This document shows positions 29,108-39,437 of a stretch of 64,000 nucleotides of DNA, one piece after another. A program made the translations under genes and the position numbers. Positions within the stretch are counted from its first letter, which is position 1. Every line of letters begins with the position of its first letter. The stretch lies in NCBI RefSeq assembly GCF_005280275.1, contig NZ_CP040021.1, forward strand, positions 335,001 to 399,000, in the 5' to 3' direction. This DNA is from Salinivibrio kushneri. GTDB taxonomy: Bacteria > Pseudomonadota > Gammaproteobacteria > Enterobacterales > Vibrionaceae. The notes under the pieces were generated by a model that was not told the origin of the DNA, ran no database searches, and was given only the letters and a program-made list of their open reading frames with translations.

Positions 29108-30955
29108 ATGGATCAAAATCCGCAGTCACAGCTGAAGTTGCTTGTCGCAAAAGGCAAGGAGCAAGGCTATCTGACCTATGCCGAAGTTAATGACCACCTC
29201 CCGGAAGACATTGTCGATTCCGACCAAATAGAAGACATCATTCAGATGATTAACGACATGGGCATTCAAGTGGTGGAATCCGCCCCTGATGCCGATGAGC
29301 TAATGATGTCAGAAACCGTGGCCGACGAAGACGCAGCCGAAGAAGCGGCGGCGGCACTTTCTAGCGTGGAGAGTGAAATCGGTCGCACCACGGATCCTGT
29401 TCGCATGTATATGCGAGAAATGGGCACGGTTGAGCTGTTGACCCGTGAGGGTGAGATCGATATCGCCAAGCGTATCGAAGACGGCATCAACCAGGTGCAG
29501 TGTTCGGTGGCAGAATATCCGGCCTCGATTGCCTCACTGCTTGATCAGTTCGATAAAGTGGAAGCGGAAGAGCTTCGCTTAACCGACATTATTTCTGGTT
29601 TTATCGATCCAGACCAGGATGACGTCGCGCCCACGGCGACCCATATCGGCTCCGAGCTCAGCGAAAAAGAGCTTGATGACGAAGATGATGAAGACGAAGA
29701 AAAAGACGATACCGACGAAGACGATGAGAGTGATGAAGATGTTGGTATCGATCCTGAACTGGCGCGTGAGAAGTTCAGCGAGCTTCGTCGTACCTATGCG
29801 GCGATGGAAACCGCGATCCAACAGTACGGTCGTTATGATGAGCGTACTAAAGCGTCGATCGATGCGCTGTCTGAAACGTTTAAGCAGTTCCGTCTGATCC
29901 CCAAGCAGTTTGATCGTCTGGTTAATGACATGCGTCAAACCATGGACAAGGTGCGCACCCAAGAGCGTTTGGTGATGCGTCTTTGTGTCGACCAGGCCAA
30001 AATGCCGAAGAAAACCTTCGTGCAACTGTTTGCGGGCAATGAGTCATCGGATGCATGGATTGACGAAGCGCTGAACTCTGGCAAGCCTTACGCAGAGCGT
30101 GTGGCGCGTTACGAAGAAGATCTTCGCCGCTGTGTGCAGAAGCTGAAGATTATCGAAGAAGAGACGGGCTTGTCGGTCGAGCGGATCAAAGACATCAGCC
30201 GTCGCATGTCTATCGGTGAAGCGAAAGCACGCCGTGCGAAAAAAGAAATGGTTGAGGCCAACCTACGTCTGGTTATTTCGATTGCTAAGAAATACACCAA
30301 CCGTGGCCTACAGTTCTTGGACCTTATCCAGGAAGGTAACATTGGCTTGATGAAAGCGGTCGATAAGTTTGAATATCGCCGTGGCTATAAGTTCTCAACC
30401 TATGCGACTTGGTGGATCCGTCAGGCAATCACGCGCTCGATTGCTGACCAAGCGCGAACCATCCGTATTCCGGTGCACATGATTGAGACCATCAACAAGC
30501 TCAATCGCATTTCGCGTCAGATGCTTCAGGAAATGGGCCGAGAGCCGTTGCCTGAAGAGCTGGCTGAACGGATGTTGATGCCGGAAGACAAAATTCGCAA
30601 GGTATTGAAGATCGCTAAAGAGCCGATCTCGATGGAAACCCCAATTGGTGATGACGAAGATTCACACTTGGGTGACTTTATCGAGGACACGACCTTGGAG
30701 CTACCGATGGATTCGGCGACGTCGAACAATCTTAAGATGGCGACCAATGATGTGCTGGCCGGTCTGACACCGCGTGAAGCGAAAGTCCTGCGTATGCGCT
30801 TTGGTATTGAAATGAATACCGACCATACCCTGGAAGAAGTGGGTAAGCAGTTTGATGTGACCCGTGAACGTATTCGCCAGATTGAGGCGAAAGCGCTGCG
30901 TAAGTTACGTCACCCAAGCCGCTCTGAGACATTGCGTAGTTTCTTGGACGAGTAA
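29108..30955 (+). CDS. rpoD: RNA polymerase primary sigma factor (sigma-70)
   Basis: RpoD is the housekeeping sigma factor. The 615-residue protein has region 1.1 at the N terminus ([26 protein letters not shown]), the large non-conserved insert with a run of Asp and Glu near residues 195-215, region 2 ([35 protein letters not shown]), region 3, and region 4 with the helix-turn-helix [27 protein letters not shown]. It ends the macromolecular synthesis operon. Confidence 0.98.
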   Translation: MDQNPQSQLKLLVAKGKEQGYLTYAEVNDHLPEDIVDSDQIEDIIQMINDMGIQVVESAPDADELMMSETVADEDAAEEAAAALSSVESEIGRTTDPVRMYMREMGTVELLTREGEIDIAKRIEDGINQVQCSVAEYPASIASLLDQFDKVEAEELRLTDIISGFIDPDQDDVAPTATHIGSELSEKELDDEDDEDEEKDDTDEDDESDEDVGIDPELAREKFSELRRTYAAMETAIQQYGRYDERTKASIDALSETFKQFRLIPKQFDRLVNDMRQTMDKVRTQERLVMRLCVDQAKMPKKTFVQLFAGNESSDAWIDEALNSGKPYAERVARYEEDLRRCVQKLKIIEEETGLSVERIKDISRRMSIGEAKARRAKKEMVEANLRLVISIAKKYTNRGLQFLDLIQEGNIGLMKAVDKFEYRRGYKFSTYATWWIRQAITRSIADQARTIRIPVHMIETINKLNRISRQMLQEMGREPLPEELAERMLMPEDKIRKVLKIAKEPISMETPIGDDEDSHLGDFIEDTTLELPMDSATSNNLKMATNDVLAGLTPREAKVLRMRFGIEMNTDHTLEEVGKQFDVTRERIRQIEAKALRKLRHPSRSETLRSFLDE

Positions 30956-30982
30956 TGACGCGGTTTCAAGCTATCCAATGAG

Positions 30983-31012
30983 AAAGGCGAGCCAGGTGGC
31001 TCGCCTTTTTTA
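30983..31012 (+). terminator. rpoD operon terminator
   Basis: AAAGGCGAGCC pairs with GGCTCGCCTTT across an AGGT loop and continues into a T run. It lies 28 bases after the rpoD stop, ahead of convergent mgtE. Confidence 0.92.
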
Positions 31013-31023
31013 TACGACAGAGG

Positions 31024-32390
31024 CTAAGTAATAAATAAGGTAGCCAGCCCTAAAAAGGCGAGCAGACCGACCACATCGGTGACCGTGGTCAGCGCCATCC
31101 CCCCGCCAATGCCGGATCGATATTGTACTTTTTCAGCAACGTCGGTATCGCTACCCCAGCAATACCTGCGACAAACAGGTTAACCATCATCGCGCCTGAG
31201 ATGATCAAGCCCAGCTCAATATTACCTTTCCATAACACCACTACACCGCCAATGATCATCGACCACACTAGGCCGTTAATCATGCCGACAGTGGCTTCTT
31301 TGGCCAACAGCCAGCGGGTGTTGGAATCACCAATATGGCCAACGGCCAGGCCGCGAATCACCAAGGCGACGGTCTGGTTACCGGCCACACCGCCCATGGA
31401 GGGAACAATGGTCATCAACACCGCAATCGCCGCCATTTTATCCAGGGTCCCTTCAAACATGTTGGACACCGAGGCCGCGGTTAACGCTGCCAACACATTG
31501 ATCCCTAGCCAAATACTACGGCGACGCGCACTTTTAAACGCGGGGGCAAAGGTGTCTTCCTCGTCATCAAGACCTGCCATGCTCATCATTGAGTGTTCAG
31601 CGTCTTCACGAATAATGTCTACCACATCATCAATGGTGATCCGACCAACCAAGTGATTATGCTCATCCACCACGGGCGCAGAGACCCAATTACGGCGTTC
31701 AAACAAGCTGGCGACATCCCCGTCGTCCATGGTGACACTGATCGCTTCATCCGGGGCATCCATGATGTCAGCGATATCGGTATCCGGCTGGTTAACCAAC
31801 AGGGCACTGATCGGCAAGTTACCAATCAAGCGGCCGTTGGGGTCGATCACATACAGGGTATCTGTGGTGTCGGGTAACTCACCGCGCATCCGCAAATAGC
31901 GCAATACCACATCCACGGTGACATCATCACGGATAGTGATGACGTCCGTGTTCATGATCCCGCCAGCGGACTCCTCGGGGTAAGAAAGGGCTTGCTGTAC
32001 CCGCGTCCTGTCTTGGGCGTCCATTTCCGCCAGCACGTCTTGGGACACGTCTTGCGGTAGGCTGCGGAGCAAGTAAGCCACATCATCGGTTTCCATCCCC
32101 TCCGTCGCTGCCGCGAGCTGGTCAGGGGCCATGCGAACCATGATGCCGTCTTTCACATCTTCTGATAGCTCATCAAGGATCTCACCTTGATCTTCAGGAT
32201 CGGTGAGCTGCCAAAGCACTAGACGGCCTTTCGGTGGAGAGGCCTCTAAAAGGTGTGCTATGTCTTCTGGCTCCATGTCCTCGAGCATACGGCGTACGCG
32301 AACGAACATCCCTTGCTCGAGCAATTGAGTGACTTCTTGGAGCCGTTGGTGGGTTAGGTTACTTTGTTCTTGTTCTAGTGTTTCTGCCAT
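31024..32390 (-). pseudogene. mgtE: Magnesium transporter MgtE, frameshifted near the C terminus
   Basis: MgtE is a dimeric Mg2+ channel of the inner membrane gated by cytoplasmic domains. The N domain (HQRLQEVTQLLEQGMF), two CBS domains (GGIMNTDVITIRDDVTVD, NHLVGRITIDDVVDII) and the membrane domain (GLDDEEDTFAPAFKSARRR, GNQTVALVIRGLAVG, FVAGIAGVAIPTLLKKYNIDPALAGG) are intact. After ALAGG the frame reads WR and stops at 31089. The expected last helix (MALTTVTDVVGLLAFLGLATLF) is present in the next frame, ending at 31024. A run of six G on the coding strand (31099-31104) lies at the break; one more G would restore the full length. This may be a sequencing error, a real mutation or slippage. 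The ATG at 32390 is preferred to one 7 codons upstream. Confidence 0.85.
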
Positions 32391-32525
32391 CGGCCACTCC
32401 CCCAAATGCAATGACTAAAATTCTAACCCAATCAGGGGAGTCTGTCGCATGACAAATCGGTTATCGGCGGGATTTAGCGCGATTCAACGCGCTGGTCTGC
32501 GCAGTGGCATAGAAGGGGAGACGAT

Positions 32526-32801
32526 TTAGCTGTCTTCGTCGAAGCCGGCTTCAAATAATGCTTTCACGGCATCGAGAGCAGGCGATGCTTGTGGGCCAGT
32601 GGCTGAAACGGTAATGGTTTCACCTTGCGCCGATTCCAGCATCAGCATCGCCATCACACTGTCAGCCGTCGCGGATTTATCCGCGCTTTGCAGTATCACA
32701 TCAGCATCATAATCTTGCATCAGTTCCACTAATTTGATCGCCGCGCGCGCATGCAAACCTAAGCGGTTACGAATACACACTTGAGCCGATATCGAGGTCA
32801 C
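32526..32801 (-). CDS. npr: Nitrogen-PTS phosphocarrier protein NPr (HPr-like)
   Basis: NPr passes phosphate from EI-Ntr (PtsP) to EIIA-Ntr (PtsN) in the regulatory nitrogen PTS. The 91-residue protein has the HPr active-site block [10 protein letters not shown] with the phosphorylated His near residue 17 and the second conserved block around [14 protein letters not shown] near residue 50. Its ATG overlaps the rapZ stop by 4 bases. It belongs to the rpoN-hpf-ptsN-rapZ-npr cluster. Confidence 0.95.
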   Translation of the reverse strand: MTSISAQVCIRNRLGLHARAAIKLVELMQDYDADVILQSADKSATADSVMAMLMLESAQGETITVSATGPQASPALDAVKALFEAGFDEDS

Positions 32802-33649
32802 TGTTTTTGCTCCAAGGTACGGTGACGTGTTTGCACTTGCTCGCCCAGCTCCTGAAAATAATCCGATAAGTATTGCGCGACATACACCGAGCGGTGTTTG
32901 CCCCCAGTACAGCCAATCGCCACGGTGACATAACTACGGTTGTTATTTTTAAGCGCAGGTAACCAAGACTCGAGAAACCCTTTAATCTGCGCCACTAACA
33001 TTGCCACGTCAGGCTGGGCGGCAAGAAACATACGCACCGGTTTTTCCAAGCCAGTATGAGGGCGGAGCGCGGGCTCCCAGTGTGGATTGGGGAGAAAGCG
33101 AACATCAAACACATAATCGGCATCGGCAGGCAAGCCATGTTTAAAGCCAAAAGATTCAAACACCATCACCAAATCACTACTGGTGCGACCTAGCACCAAT
33201 GAACGTACGGACTCACTTAAGTCGTGAATCGACAAGCCCGTGGTGTTAATCACCCGATCCGCGTGCTCTTTAATTGGCGCCATCTGCTGACGCTCGGCCA
33301 AAATGGCTTGCTCTAAAGAAAGGTTTTGGCGAGACAGTGGATGCAACCGACGCGTTTCACTGAAGCGTTTAATCAGATCTTTATCGTCGGCGTCTAAATA
33401 GTACACAGTAACATCGCAGATGTCGCGCAGCGCCGCCAAGGTGTCGGCAACCGGTTCTTTAGCGTTAGGGAAATTGCGAATATCGAGACTGACCGCAATC
33501 TTGGCGTCCACATCGTCTTGAGAGACCACAAAGTCACGCAGTAAGTTGACGGGCAGGTTATCAACGCAGTAATAGCCAAGATCTTCCAGCACCCGCAATG
33601 CCACTGACTTTCCTGAGCCGGAACGGCCACTAACAATTTTTAGCATCAT
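32798..33649 (-). CDS. rapZ: RNase adapter protein RapZ
   Basis: RapZ binds the small RNA GlmZ and presents it to RNase E, controlling glucosamine-6-phosphate synthase; it is a P-loop protein. The 283-residue sequence has Walker A GRSGSGKS near residue 8, [11 protein letters not shown], and the C-terminal domain with the conserved [17 protein letters not shown]. Start at 33649 (MMLKIVSG), one codon before a second ATG. Gene order ptsN-rapZ-npr is standard. Confidence 0.96.
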   Translation of the reverse strand: MMLKIVSGRSGSGKSVALRVLEDLGYYCVDNLPVNLLRDFVVSQDDVDAKIAVSLDIRNFPNAKEPVADTLAALRDICDVTVYYLDADDKDLIKRFSETRRLHPLSRQNLSLEQAILAERQQMAPIKEHADRVINTTGLSIHDLSESVRSLVLGRTSSDLVMVFESFGFKHGLPADADYVFDVRFLPNPHWEPALRPHTGLEKPVRMFLAAQPDVAMLVAQIKGFLESWLPALKNNNRSYVTVAIGCTGGKHRSVYVAQYLSDYFQELGEQVQTRHRTLEQKQ

Positions 33650-33674
33650 AGTTCGCTCCCGTCAGCATTGCCCA

Positions 33675-34118
33675 TTATTGGGTAATGATATTGTACAGCT
33701 CTTGGTCTGAATTAGCATTGCGCAGTTGACGACACAGCTTTTTGTCATTCAACTTCTCGGCAATCGCGGACAGGGTTTGCAGGTGTACCTTGCACTGCTC
33801 GTCGGGCACCAGTAGCGCGAACAGCAGATCGACAGGCCGTTTGTCCACCGCATCAAACTCAATGGGCTGGGCGCATTGTAGCAGCACCCCCACGGCATGT
33901 TGGCTATCGAGTGTGCGACCATGGGGAATGGCAATCCCCGCTCCTATGCCGGTCGTCCCCAGCTTTTCGCGACTTAGCATGCATTCAAACAAGGTTTGTG
34001 CGTTGGTGCCTAGCTTGTCCGCAGCAACCTGGCTGATAATTTCCAGTGCGCGTTTCTTGCTAGAGCAGTGGACGGCACTGCGGGTGCAGTCCACTGACAG
34101 TACTTCTTTCAGTTCCAT
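33675..34118 (-). CDS. ptsN: Nitrogen regulatory EIIA-Ntr protein
   Basis: PtsN is the terminal phospho-acceptor of the nitrogen PTS and regulates potassium uptake and other processes by its phosphorylation state. The 147-residue protein has a mannitol-type EIIA fold with the active-site His in GAGIAIPHGR near residue 66 and the downstream FALLVPDEQCKVHLQTLS block. It ends 25 bases before rapZ and starts 3 bases after hpf. Confidence 0.95.
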   Translation of the reverse strand: MELKEVLSVDCTRSAVHCSSKKRALEIISQVAADKLGTNAQTLFECMLSREKLGTTGIGAGIAIPHGRTLDSQHAVGVLLQCAQPIEFDAVDKRPVDLLFALLVPDEQCKVHLQTLSAIAEKLNDKKLCRQLRNANSDQELYNIITQ

Positions 34119-34121
34119 AGC

Positions 34122-34409
34122 TTAGTGCTGTTTGAGCTTTTCTTTGTGTTTACTCAGTTGCTTGACCAGCTTATCGGTCAGCCCATCGATGGCCGCATAC
34201 ATATCATGCGATTGTGCTTTTGCATGGATCTCCCCGTTGTTGACGTGGAGCGTTGCTTCTGCAATCTGGTCGAGCTTTTGGACATTCAGTACAACATGGA
34301 CATTATTAATGTGCTCGAAAAAGCGCTCGAGTTTAGCAAACTTGGTCTCCACATACTCGCGTAGTGGTGGCGTGACGTCGACAGACTGTCCGGTCAGATT
34401 GATTTGCAT
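34122..34409 (-). CDS. hpf: Ribosome hibernation promoting factor (short form)
   Basis: HPF binds the 30S head and promotes 100S ribosome dimers in stationary phase together with RMF. The 95-residue protein begins MQINLTGQSVDVTPPLREYV, the length of the short HPF type. ATG 34409 is used because it has AAGGA about 8 bases upstream and matches the family N terminus; the frame remains open upstream. It lies 25 bases downstream of rpoN on the same strand. Confidence 0.95.
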   Translation of the reverse strand: MQINLTGQSVDVTPPLREYVETKFAKLERFFEHINNVHVVLNVQKLDQIAEATLHVNNGEIHAKAQSHDMYAAIDGLTDKLVKQLSKHKEKLKQH

Positions 34410-34434
34410 ACACACTTTCCTTCTGTTGAGGCGC

Positions 34435-35910
34435 CTATAGTAGACGCTTACGCTGGTTTGACGGTGCAATACCTAGAGATTCTCGGTACTTAGCAATGGT
34501 CCGTCGTGCAACTTTAATGCCTTGCTCGGCCAGCAATGTGGCAATCTTACTGTCGCTAAGCGGCTTATTAGCCGGCTCGTCAGCGACCAATTTTTTGATC
34601 AGTGCGCGAATTGCTGTGGATGAGCACTCGCCGCCATTGTCGGTACTGACGTGACTAGAGAAAAAGTACTTCAGCTCGAAAATACCGCGTGGCGTATGCA
34701 TGAACTTTTGGGTGGTCACACGGGAGATGGTTGATTCATGCATATCGACATCCAAGGCGATGTCGTTAAGCACCATCGGCTTCATGGCCTCTTCCCCATA
34801 CTCAAAGAAGTCATGCTGATGTTCGACAATACAGCGTGCTACCTTCAGCAAGGTGTCATTGCGGCTCTCGAGGCTTTTGATCAGCCACTTGGCTTCTTGC
34901 AGGTGTGAGCGAATAAACTGGCTATCAGAAGGGCTACACCCATTACGGCCATAGGCGGCGTATTGCTCATTCACTTTTAGTTTGGGCACACTATCTGGGT
35001 TGATTTGAACCACCCACTGACCTTGATGCTTAAACACGGAGACATCAGGGACGACGTATTCGGCCTCGTTGGTCACAATCAAGTTACCTGGGCGTGGCTC
35101 GAGGCTATGAATCAATTGCATCACGGATTTAAGCTCAGGCTCTTTTAGCCGGGTTTCACGCATCAACTGGCGATAATCACGGTTGGCGAGCAAGTCCATG
35201 TGTTCGGTGAGCACCTTCCGCGCGTCATCCAGCCAAGGGGTATCGGCGTCGTAGGTTGCCAGTTGCAGCATCAAGCACTCTTGCAGTGTGCGAGAGGCAA
35301 CGCCTAGGGGATCAAAATGCTGCACGCGTTTGAGCACCGCTTCGACTTCGTCAAGTTCAATCTCTTCGCTGCCTAAGCTATCGAGGATCTCTTCGGTACT
35401 CACTGACAGGTAACCTTGATCGTCCACCGCATCAATGATCGCCATCGCAATCACCTGATCGTTTTCCGAAAAAGGCGTCAGCTCGAGCTGCCATTTTAAG
35501 TAGTCGTATAGCGTTTGGGTGGTTTCGCCTTGATAAACCGGTTGGTCGTCGTATCCGCTGGCACCTGCGCCCGTGTTGCCCGTGCCAGCCGAGTAGAGAT
35601 GATCCCAGGTAGTATCGACCGGGAGATCGTCTGGCATTTCGTTCTTTTCAAACGCGTCAGAGGTTTCCATGGTGTCGGCGCTGGCGGTTGCAGTTTCTTG
35701 TGCGTCCGCGTCTTTATCATGGGATGGCTCGTGCTGAGTGGCCTCTTGCTCTTGGCCCTCGTCATGCTCCAACAGCGGGTTACTTTCCAACGCTTCTTGG
35801 ATTTCCTGTTGCAAGTCCAGCGTCGACAGTTGCAACAGACGGATCGCCTGTTGCAACTGCGGTGTCATTGCGAGTTGTTGTCCAAGCTTAAGCTGAAGCG
35901 TGGGTTTCAT
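34435..35910 (-). CDS. rpoN: RNA polymerase sigma-54 factor
   Basis: Sigma-54 directs transcription from -24/-12 promoters with AAA+ activators and in vibrios controls flagella, nitrogen use and quorum-sensing small RNAs. The 491-residue protein has the Gln-rich region I ([29 protein letters not shown]), an acidic region II, and region III with the helix-turn-helix and the RpoN box [10 protein letters not shown] near the C terminus. It heads the hpf-ptsN-rapZ-npr group. Confidence 0.98.
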   Translation of the reverse strand: MKPTLQLKLGQQLAMTPQLQQAIRLLQLSTLDLQQEIQEALESNPLLEHDEGQEQEATQHEPSHDKDADAQETATASADTMETSDAFEKNEMPDDLPVDTTWDHLYSAGTGNTGAGASGYDDQPVYQGETTQTLYDYLKWQLELTPFSENDQVIAMAIIDAVDDQGYLSVSTEEILDSLGSEEIELDEVEAVLKRVQHFDPLGVASRTLQECLMLQLATYDADTPWLDDARKVLTEHMDLLANRDYRQLMRETRLKEPELKSVMQLIHSLEPRPGNLIVTNEAEYVVPDVSVFKHQGQWVVQINPDSVPKLKVNEQYAAYGRNGCSPSDSQFIRSHLQEAKWLIKSLESRNDTLLKVARCIVEHQHDFFEYGEEAMKPMVLNDIALDVDMHESTISRVTTQKFMHTPRGIFELKYFFSSHVSTDNGGECSSTAIRALIKKLVADEPANKPLSDSKIATLLAEQGIKVARRTIAKYRESLGIAPSNQRKRLL

Positions 35911-36082
35911 AGAGGCGGTACACCTTTCCTTATTTCAACGACCGAAGAGGTTAAAAACGCTTGCTCTGGCTAACAGGGCAAGCGCTCTTTAGTAACTATA
36001 GCCTTGATTGGCAGTTTGTAGCGTGAGCCAGTCCACTATATTTTATCCGAACACGCTCACCAAGCTGGCATGATCGGGCGCA

Positions 36083-36808
36083 CTAGAGTTTGAATTGATC
36101 ACCCAAATAGACCCGTTTGACATGCTCATCATTAAGCACTTCATCAGGGGTGCCGTGTGCAATCAAGTGTCCTTGGCTGACAATGTAAGCATGTTCACAG
36201 ACACTGAGCGTTTCGCGCACATTGTGGTCGGTGATCAATACGCCTAAGCCACGATCACGTAAATGCTCGATGATTTTCTTAATATCGATCACCGATATCG
36301 GATCGACCCCGGCAAAGGGCTCATCCAGCAAAATAAATTTCGGATTGGCGGCCAATGCACGCGCGATTTCTACCCGACGGCGTTCACCGCCGGATAAGGC
36401 CATCCCCAAGCTGTCACGGATATGCTGGATATTAAACTCATCGAGCAAATCTTCTGCCTTGTCTTGGCGCTCTTCTTTGCTTAGCGACTTACGGGTTTGT
36501 AGCACCGCCATCAGGTTATCGTAGACGCTCAGCTTACGAAATATCGACGCCTCTTGTGGCAAGTAGCCGATCCCCAAGCGTGAGCGGTTATGCATCGGCT
36601 GAATGCTGATGTCTTTGTCATCGATATAGATGGCCCCTTCGTCACGAGCGACCAAGCCGACAATCATGTAAAACGAGGTGGTTTTACCCGCACCGTTAGG
36701 GCCTAAAAGACCAACAATTTCACCGGATTTCACTTCTAAGCTGACATCGGCGACCACCTTTCGCCCTTTATAACTTTTGGCCAGATTGGCCGCTGTGAGT
36801 GTTGCCAT
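36083..36808 (-). CDS. lptB: Lipopolysaccharide export ATPase LptB
   Basis: LptB powers extraction of lipopolysaccharide from the inner membrane with LptFG and LptC. The 241-residue ABC ATPase has Walker [10 protein letters not shown], the Q-loop [11 protein letters not shown], signature LSGGERRR, Walker [14 protein letters not shown] and H-loop TDHNV. It lies 8 bases after lptA and upstream of rpoN, the conserved kdsD-kdsC-lptC-lptA-lptB-rpoN order. Confidence 0.97.
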   Translation of the reverse strand: MATLTAANLAKSYKGRKVVADVSLEVKSGEIVGLLGPNGAGKTTSFYMIVGLVARDEGAIYIDDKDISIQPMHNRSRLGIGYLPQEASIFRKLSVYDNLMAVLQTRKSLSKEERQDKAEDLLDEFNIQHIRDSLGMALSGGERRRVEIARALAANPKFILLDEPFAGVDPISVIDIKKIIEHLRDRGLGVLITDHNVRETLSVCEHAYIVSQGHLIAHGTPDEVLNDEHVKRVYLGDQFKL

Positions 36809-36816
36809 GTCGCCTC

Positions 36817-37350
36817 TTATTGCTCGTCTGACGTGGATGCATCCTGAGAGGATGACGACTTGGTGCTCGGCTGCAAAATCGTGGTGACGCGTTTGGTGCT
36901 ATCACTTTCTGCCACAAGCTGTTGCTTGTCGATTTCATAGGTGATCACGTTGCCTTCCACCTGATTGCCACTTTGCTCAAGCATCGCATTGGTCGACATT
37001 TTAAGAAATTCATTGCCCACTTCGTAGCGCAGCTTGTTGGCTTCGCCATGAATCTCTTTGCCATCGTCCATGGTTTGCTCAAACGTGGCCGGCTTGCCAT
37101 AGGCTTCGATGGTTTCATCCCCCTCTTGGCCCTCCGGGCGAATCACGATCAGTTTATCAGCCAAGATTTTAATGCTGCCTTGGGTCAGGACCACATTCTG
37201 GGTAAAGGTCACCGTGTTGGTGGCCATATCCAGGTGCTGGCTTTCTGATTGAATGTGAATAGGTTGCTCAGTATCACTGCTTAGAGCCAGTGAGTAATGC
37301 GACAGTAGCAACATGGCACCTGCCAGCGCTTTAACGAGGGGTCGTTTCAT
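36817..37350 (-). CDS. lptA: Lipopolysaccharide transport periplasmic protein LptA
   Basis: LptA forms the periplasmic bridge that carries lipopolysaccharide to LptDE. The 177-residue precursor has a signal peptide ([22 protein letters not shown]) and the OstA-like beta-jellyroll repeats ([22 protein letters not shown]). ATG 37350 is chosen for its signal peptide start and a GAGG site; an ATG at 37365 would add 5 residues. It overlaps the lptC end by 20 bases. Confidence 0.94.
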   Translation of the reverse strand: MKRPLVKALAGAMLLLSHYSLALSSDTEQPIHIQSESQHLDMATNTVTFTQNVVLTQGSIKILADKLIVIRPEGQEGDETIEAYGKPATFEQTMDDGKEIHGEANKLRYEVGNEFLKMSTNAMLEQSGNQVEGNVITYEIDKQQLVAESDSTKRVTTILQPSTKSSSSQDASTSDEQ

Positions 37351-37894
37351 ATCGGCCTCTAACATCGTCTAACAATTCCATCTGGTGGTTACCGAAATTT
37401 CCTTTCACCCGTTGACCTTTGGTTTGAAAACGGGTGCCGGTGATCGTCGTCGGACTCTCAGACCAAAAATCTCGCGTGGTGAGATTCAAGGTCACCGAAT
37501 CAGTGGCTACCGAATCTATTTGTGCATTCGGTAGTAGGTTAAAAATGCGCACGTTGCCCGTCATGGTCAACAGGTGGTCATCGGACAATATTGCGTAGTC
37601 TGCACTCACCCGCCACTCTTCCTCTGTGCCTGCTTTGTACGTCCACAGAACGGGTTCATTAAAGTGGGTTTCATCAATCTTGGCATAATGCTCAAGATGC
37701 TTGGCGTGTACGGTGTAGCTGCGCACACCATCCGCATCATATTGCACAGTTTGGATCGCTTCGCCAGTAAAAAGCGGCTTTTCAGCATCAGGGGTAACCT
37801 GTTGTACTTGCTGCCAGCCATGCTGCACCAATAGATAGTAACCGCTTACGCTACAAAGCACGACCAATAGAAGCAGGCCAAGCCGCCGGATCAT
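37331..37894 (-). CDS. lptC: Lipopolysaccharide export inner-membrane protein LptC
   Basis: LptC accepts lipopolysaccharide from LptB2FG and passes it to LptA. The 187-residue bitopic protein has an N-terminal membrane helix (LGLLLLVVLCSVSGYYLLV) and a periplasmic jellyroll with YTVHAKHLEHYA, LLTMTGNVRIFN and the conserved TRFQTKGQRVKGNFGNHQMEL. Its start overlaps the kdsC stop by 4 bases. Confidence 0.94.
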   Translation of the reverse strand: MIRRLGLLLLVVLCSVSGYYLLVQHGWQQVQQVTPDAEKPLFTGEAIQTVQYDADGVRSYTVHAKHLEHYAKIDETHFNEPVLWTYKAGTEEEWRVSADYAILSDDHLLTMTGNVRIFNLLPNAQIDSVATDSVTLNLTTRDFWSESPTTITGTRFQTKGQRVKGNFGNHQMELLDDVRGRYETTPR

Positions 37895-38451
37895 AAACTC
37901 AAGCCCTTGTGTTGGTCGAGTTCACCACGCGCCTCTAACATGAGATCGCACACTTCACGCACGGCGCCGAAGCCACCGCCTGTTTGCGTGACAAAGTGCG
38001 CGCGACGCTTAAGGAGTGGATGACCATCCGCGACACAGCAGGCAAGCCCGACTTTCTCCATCACCGGCCAATCAATTAAGTCATCGCCCATATAGGCGGT
38101 GTGGGCGGGTAAAACATCAATATGGCGGCACAAGTCTTGATACGCCGAAAGTTTATCACTTTGTCCTTGATACACATGTTGGACACCGAGCGCCTGCATG
38201 CGGTTCGCGACAATCTGCGATTGGCGGCCAGTGATCACCGCGACCTCAATGCCGGCATTCATGATCGATTTGATGCCATACCCATCACGGGTATGGAACG
38301 CCTTGAGCTCTTCGCCATGATTGCCCATGTAAACGCGACCATCGGAGAACACGCCATCAATATCACAAATCAGCAACTTTATCGCCGCGGCACGTTGAAA
38401 TACGTCGGCGGCTACAGGGCCATAAAGGGTGTCAATCACAGTGGAAGCCAT
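37891..38451 (-). CDS. kdsC: 3-deoxy-D-manno-octulosonate 8-phosphate phosphatase KdsC
   Basis: KdsC removes phosphate from KDO-8-phosphate, a step in lipopolysaccharide inner-core synthesis. The 186-residue HAD-family protein has motif I LLICDIDGVFSDGRV, FHTRDGYG, motif II VITGRQS and motif IV YMGDDLIDWPVM. It overlaps kdsD by one base and lptC by four, so the four genes are probably translated together. Confidence 0.96.
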   Translation of the reverse strand: MASTVIDTLYGPVAADVFQRAAAIKLLICDIDGVFSDGRVYMGNHGEELKAFHTRDGYGIKSIMNAGIEVAVITGRQSQIVANRMQALGVQHVYQGQSDKLSAYQDLCRHIDVLPAHTAYMGDDLIDWPVMEKVGLACCVADGHPLLKRRAHFVTQTGGGFGAVREVCDLMLEARGELDQHKGLSL

Positions 38452-39425
38452 TACATTACTCCGGCTTTTAAAAGGTCATGCATGTTAAGGGCGCCAAGCA
38501 GCTGGCCGTTTTTGGCAACCAGCAACCCGTTAATTTTACGCTCTTCCATGAGTTTGAGTCCTTCTGCCGCCAGCAGTTCCGGCTCAATGGTGACCGGGTT
38601 TTTCGACATCACCGAGCCGATGGTGGTGGTGTGCAGGTCAATGCGCATATCCAGCAAGCGGCGCAAATCACCATCGGTAAACACGCCCGTGAGTTGCCCA
38701 TGACTATCAACAATCGCTGTCATGCCTAGGCCTTTTTCTGACACCTCTAAAAGCGCATCACGGACGGTGGCGGAGTCCTCAACCACGGGTAAGCGCTCGT
38801 CTTGGTGCATTAAATCACTGATACGTAATAATAGCTTACGCCCCAGTGCGCCGCCGGGGTGGGAGAGGGCAAAGTCGTTCGCGGTAAAGCCTCTGGCTTG
38901 CATCAACGCCATCGCGAGGGCATCGCCCATCACTAAGGTGGCGGTGGTGCTGGAGGTGGGGGCCAAGGCCAATGGGCAGGCTTCTTGCGGGACATGAATA
39001 TTAAGATTCACTTTCGCGAGCTGACCCATGCTGGAATTAGGGTTGCCGGTCATACAGACCAAGGGGATCCCGAGGCGTTTAATCACGGGCAGCAAGGTTA
39101 AGATTTCACCGGCTTCCCCCGAGTTGGAAATGGCCAGTACCACATCACCTTGGTTTATCATTCCCAGATCGCCGTGGCTGGCTTCCCCTGGATGGACAAA
39201 AAACGCGGGCGTCCCCGTGCTGGCCAATGTCGCGGCGATTTTTTTACCAATATGGCCGGATTTACCCATGCCCATCACCACCACTTTCCCCGTGGCATGT
39301 AAGATGAGTTGGCAAGCGGCCGCGAAGTGGTCATCGATCGCCGTTTTTAGCTGCGCAATCGCGTCTTGCTCAATGTTGAGCACATCAAGCCCTGCGCGGC
39401 GAAAATCAAAACTGTAATCACTCAT
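38451..39425 (-). CDS. kdsD: Arabinose-5-phosphate isomerase KdsD
   Basis: KdsD converts ribulose-5-phosphate to arabinose-5-phosphate, the first committed step to KDO. The 324-residue protein has an N-terminal SIS sugar-isomerase domain (VVVMGMGKSGHIGKKIAATL, HPGEASHGDLGMI, SNSGEAGEIL) and two C-terminal CBS domains (VRDALLEVSEKGLGMTAIVD, INGLLVAKNGQLLGALNMHDLLKAG). It begins 12 bases after yrbG on the same strand. Confidence 0.97.
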   Translation of the reverse strand: MSDYSFDFRRAGLDVLNIEQDAIAQLKTAIDDHFAAACQLILHATGKVVVMGMGKSGHIGKKIAATLASTGTPAFFVHPGEASHGDLGMINQGDVVLAISNSGEAGEILTLLPVIKRLGIPLVCMTGNPNSSMGQLAKVNLNIHVPQEACPLALAPTSSTTATLVMGDALAMALMQARGFTANDFALSHPGGALGRKLLLRISDLMHQDERLPVVEDSATVRDALLEVSEKGLGMTAIVDSHGQLTGVFTDGDLRRLLDMRIDLHTTTIGSVMSKNPVTIEPELLAAEGLKLMEERKINGLLVAKNGQLLGALNMHDLLKAGVM

Positions 39426-39437
39426 ACTCGTGTCCGT

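Noticed and set aside
29579-30025. 148-codon minus-strand frame inside rpoD
   Set aside because: It is antisense to the acidic region of sigma-70; its hydrophobic look is the complement of Asp/Glu codons.
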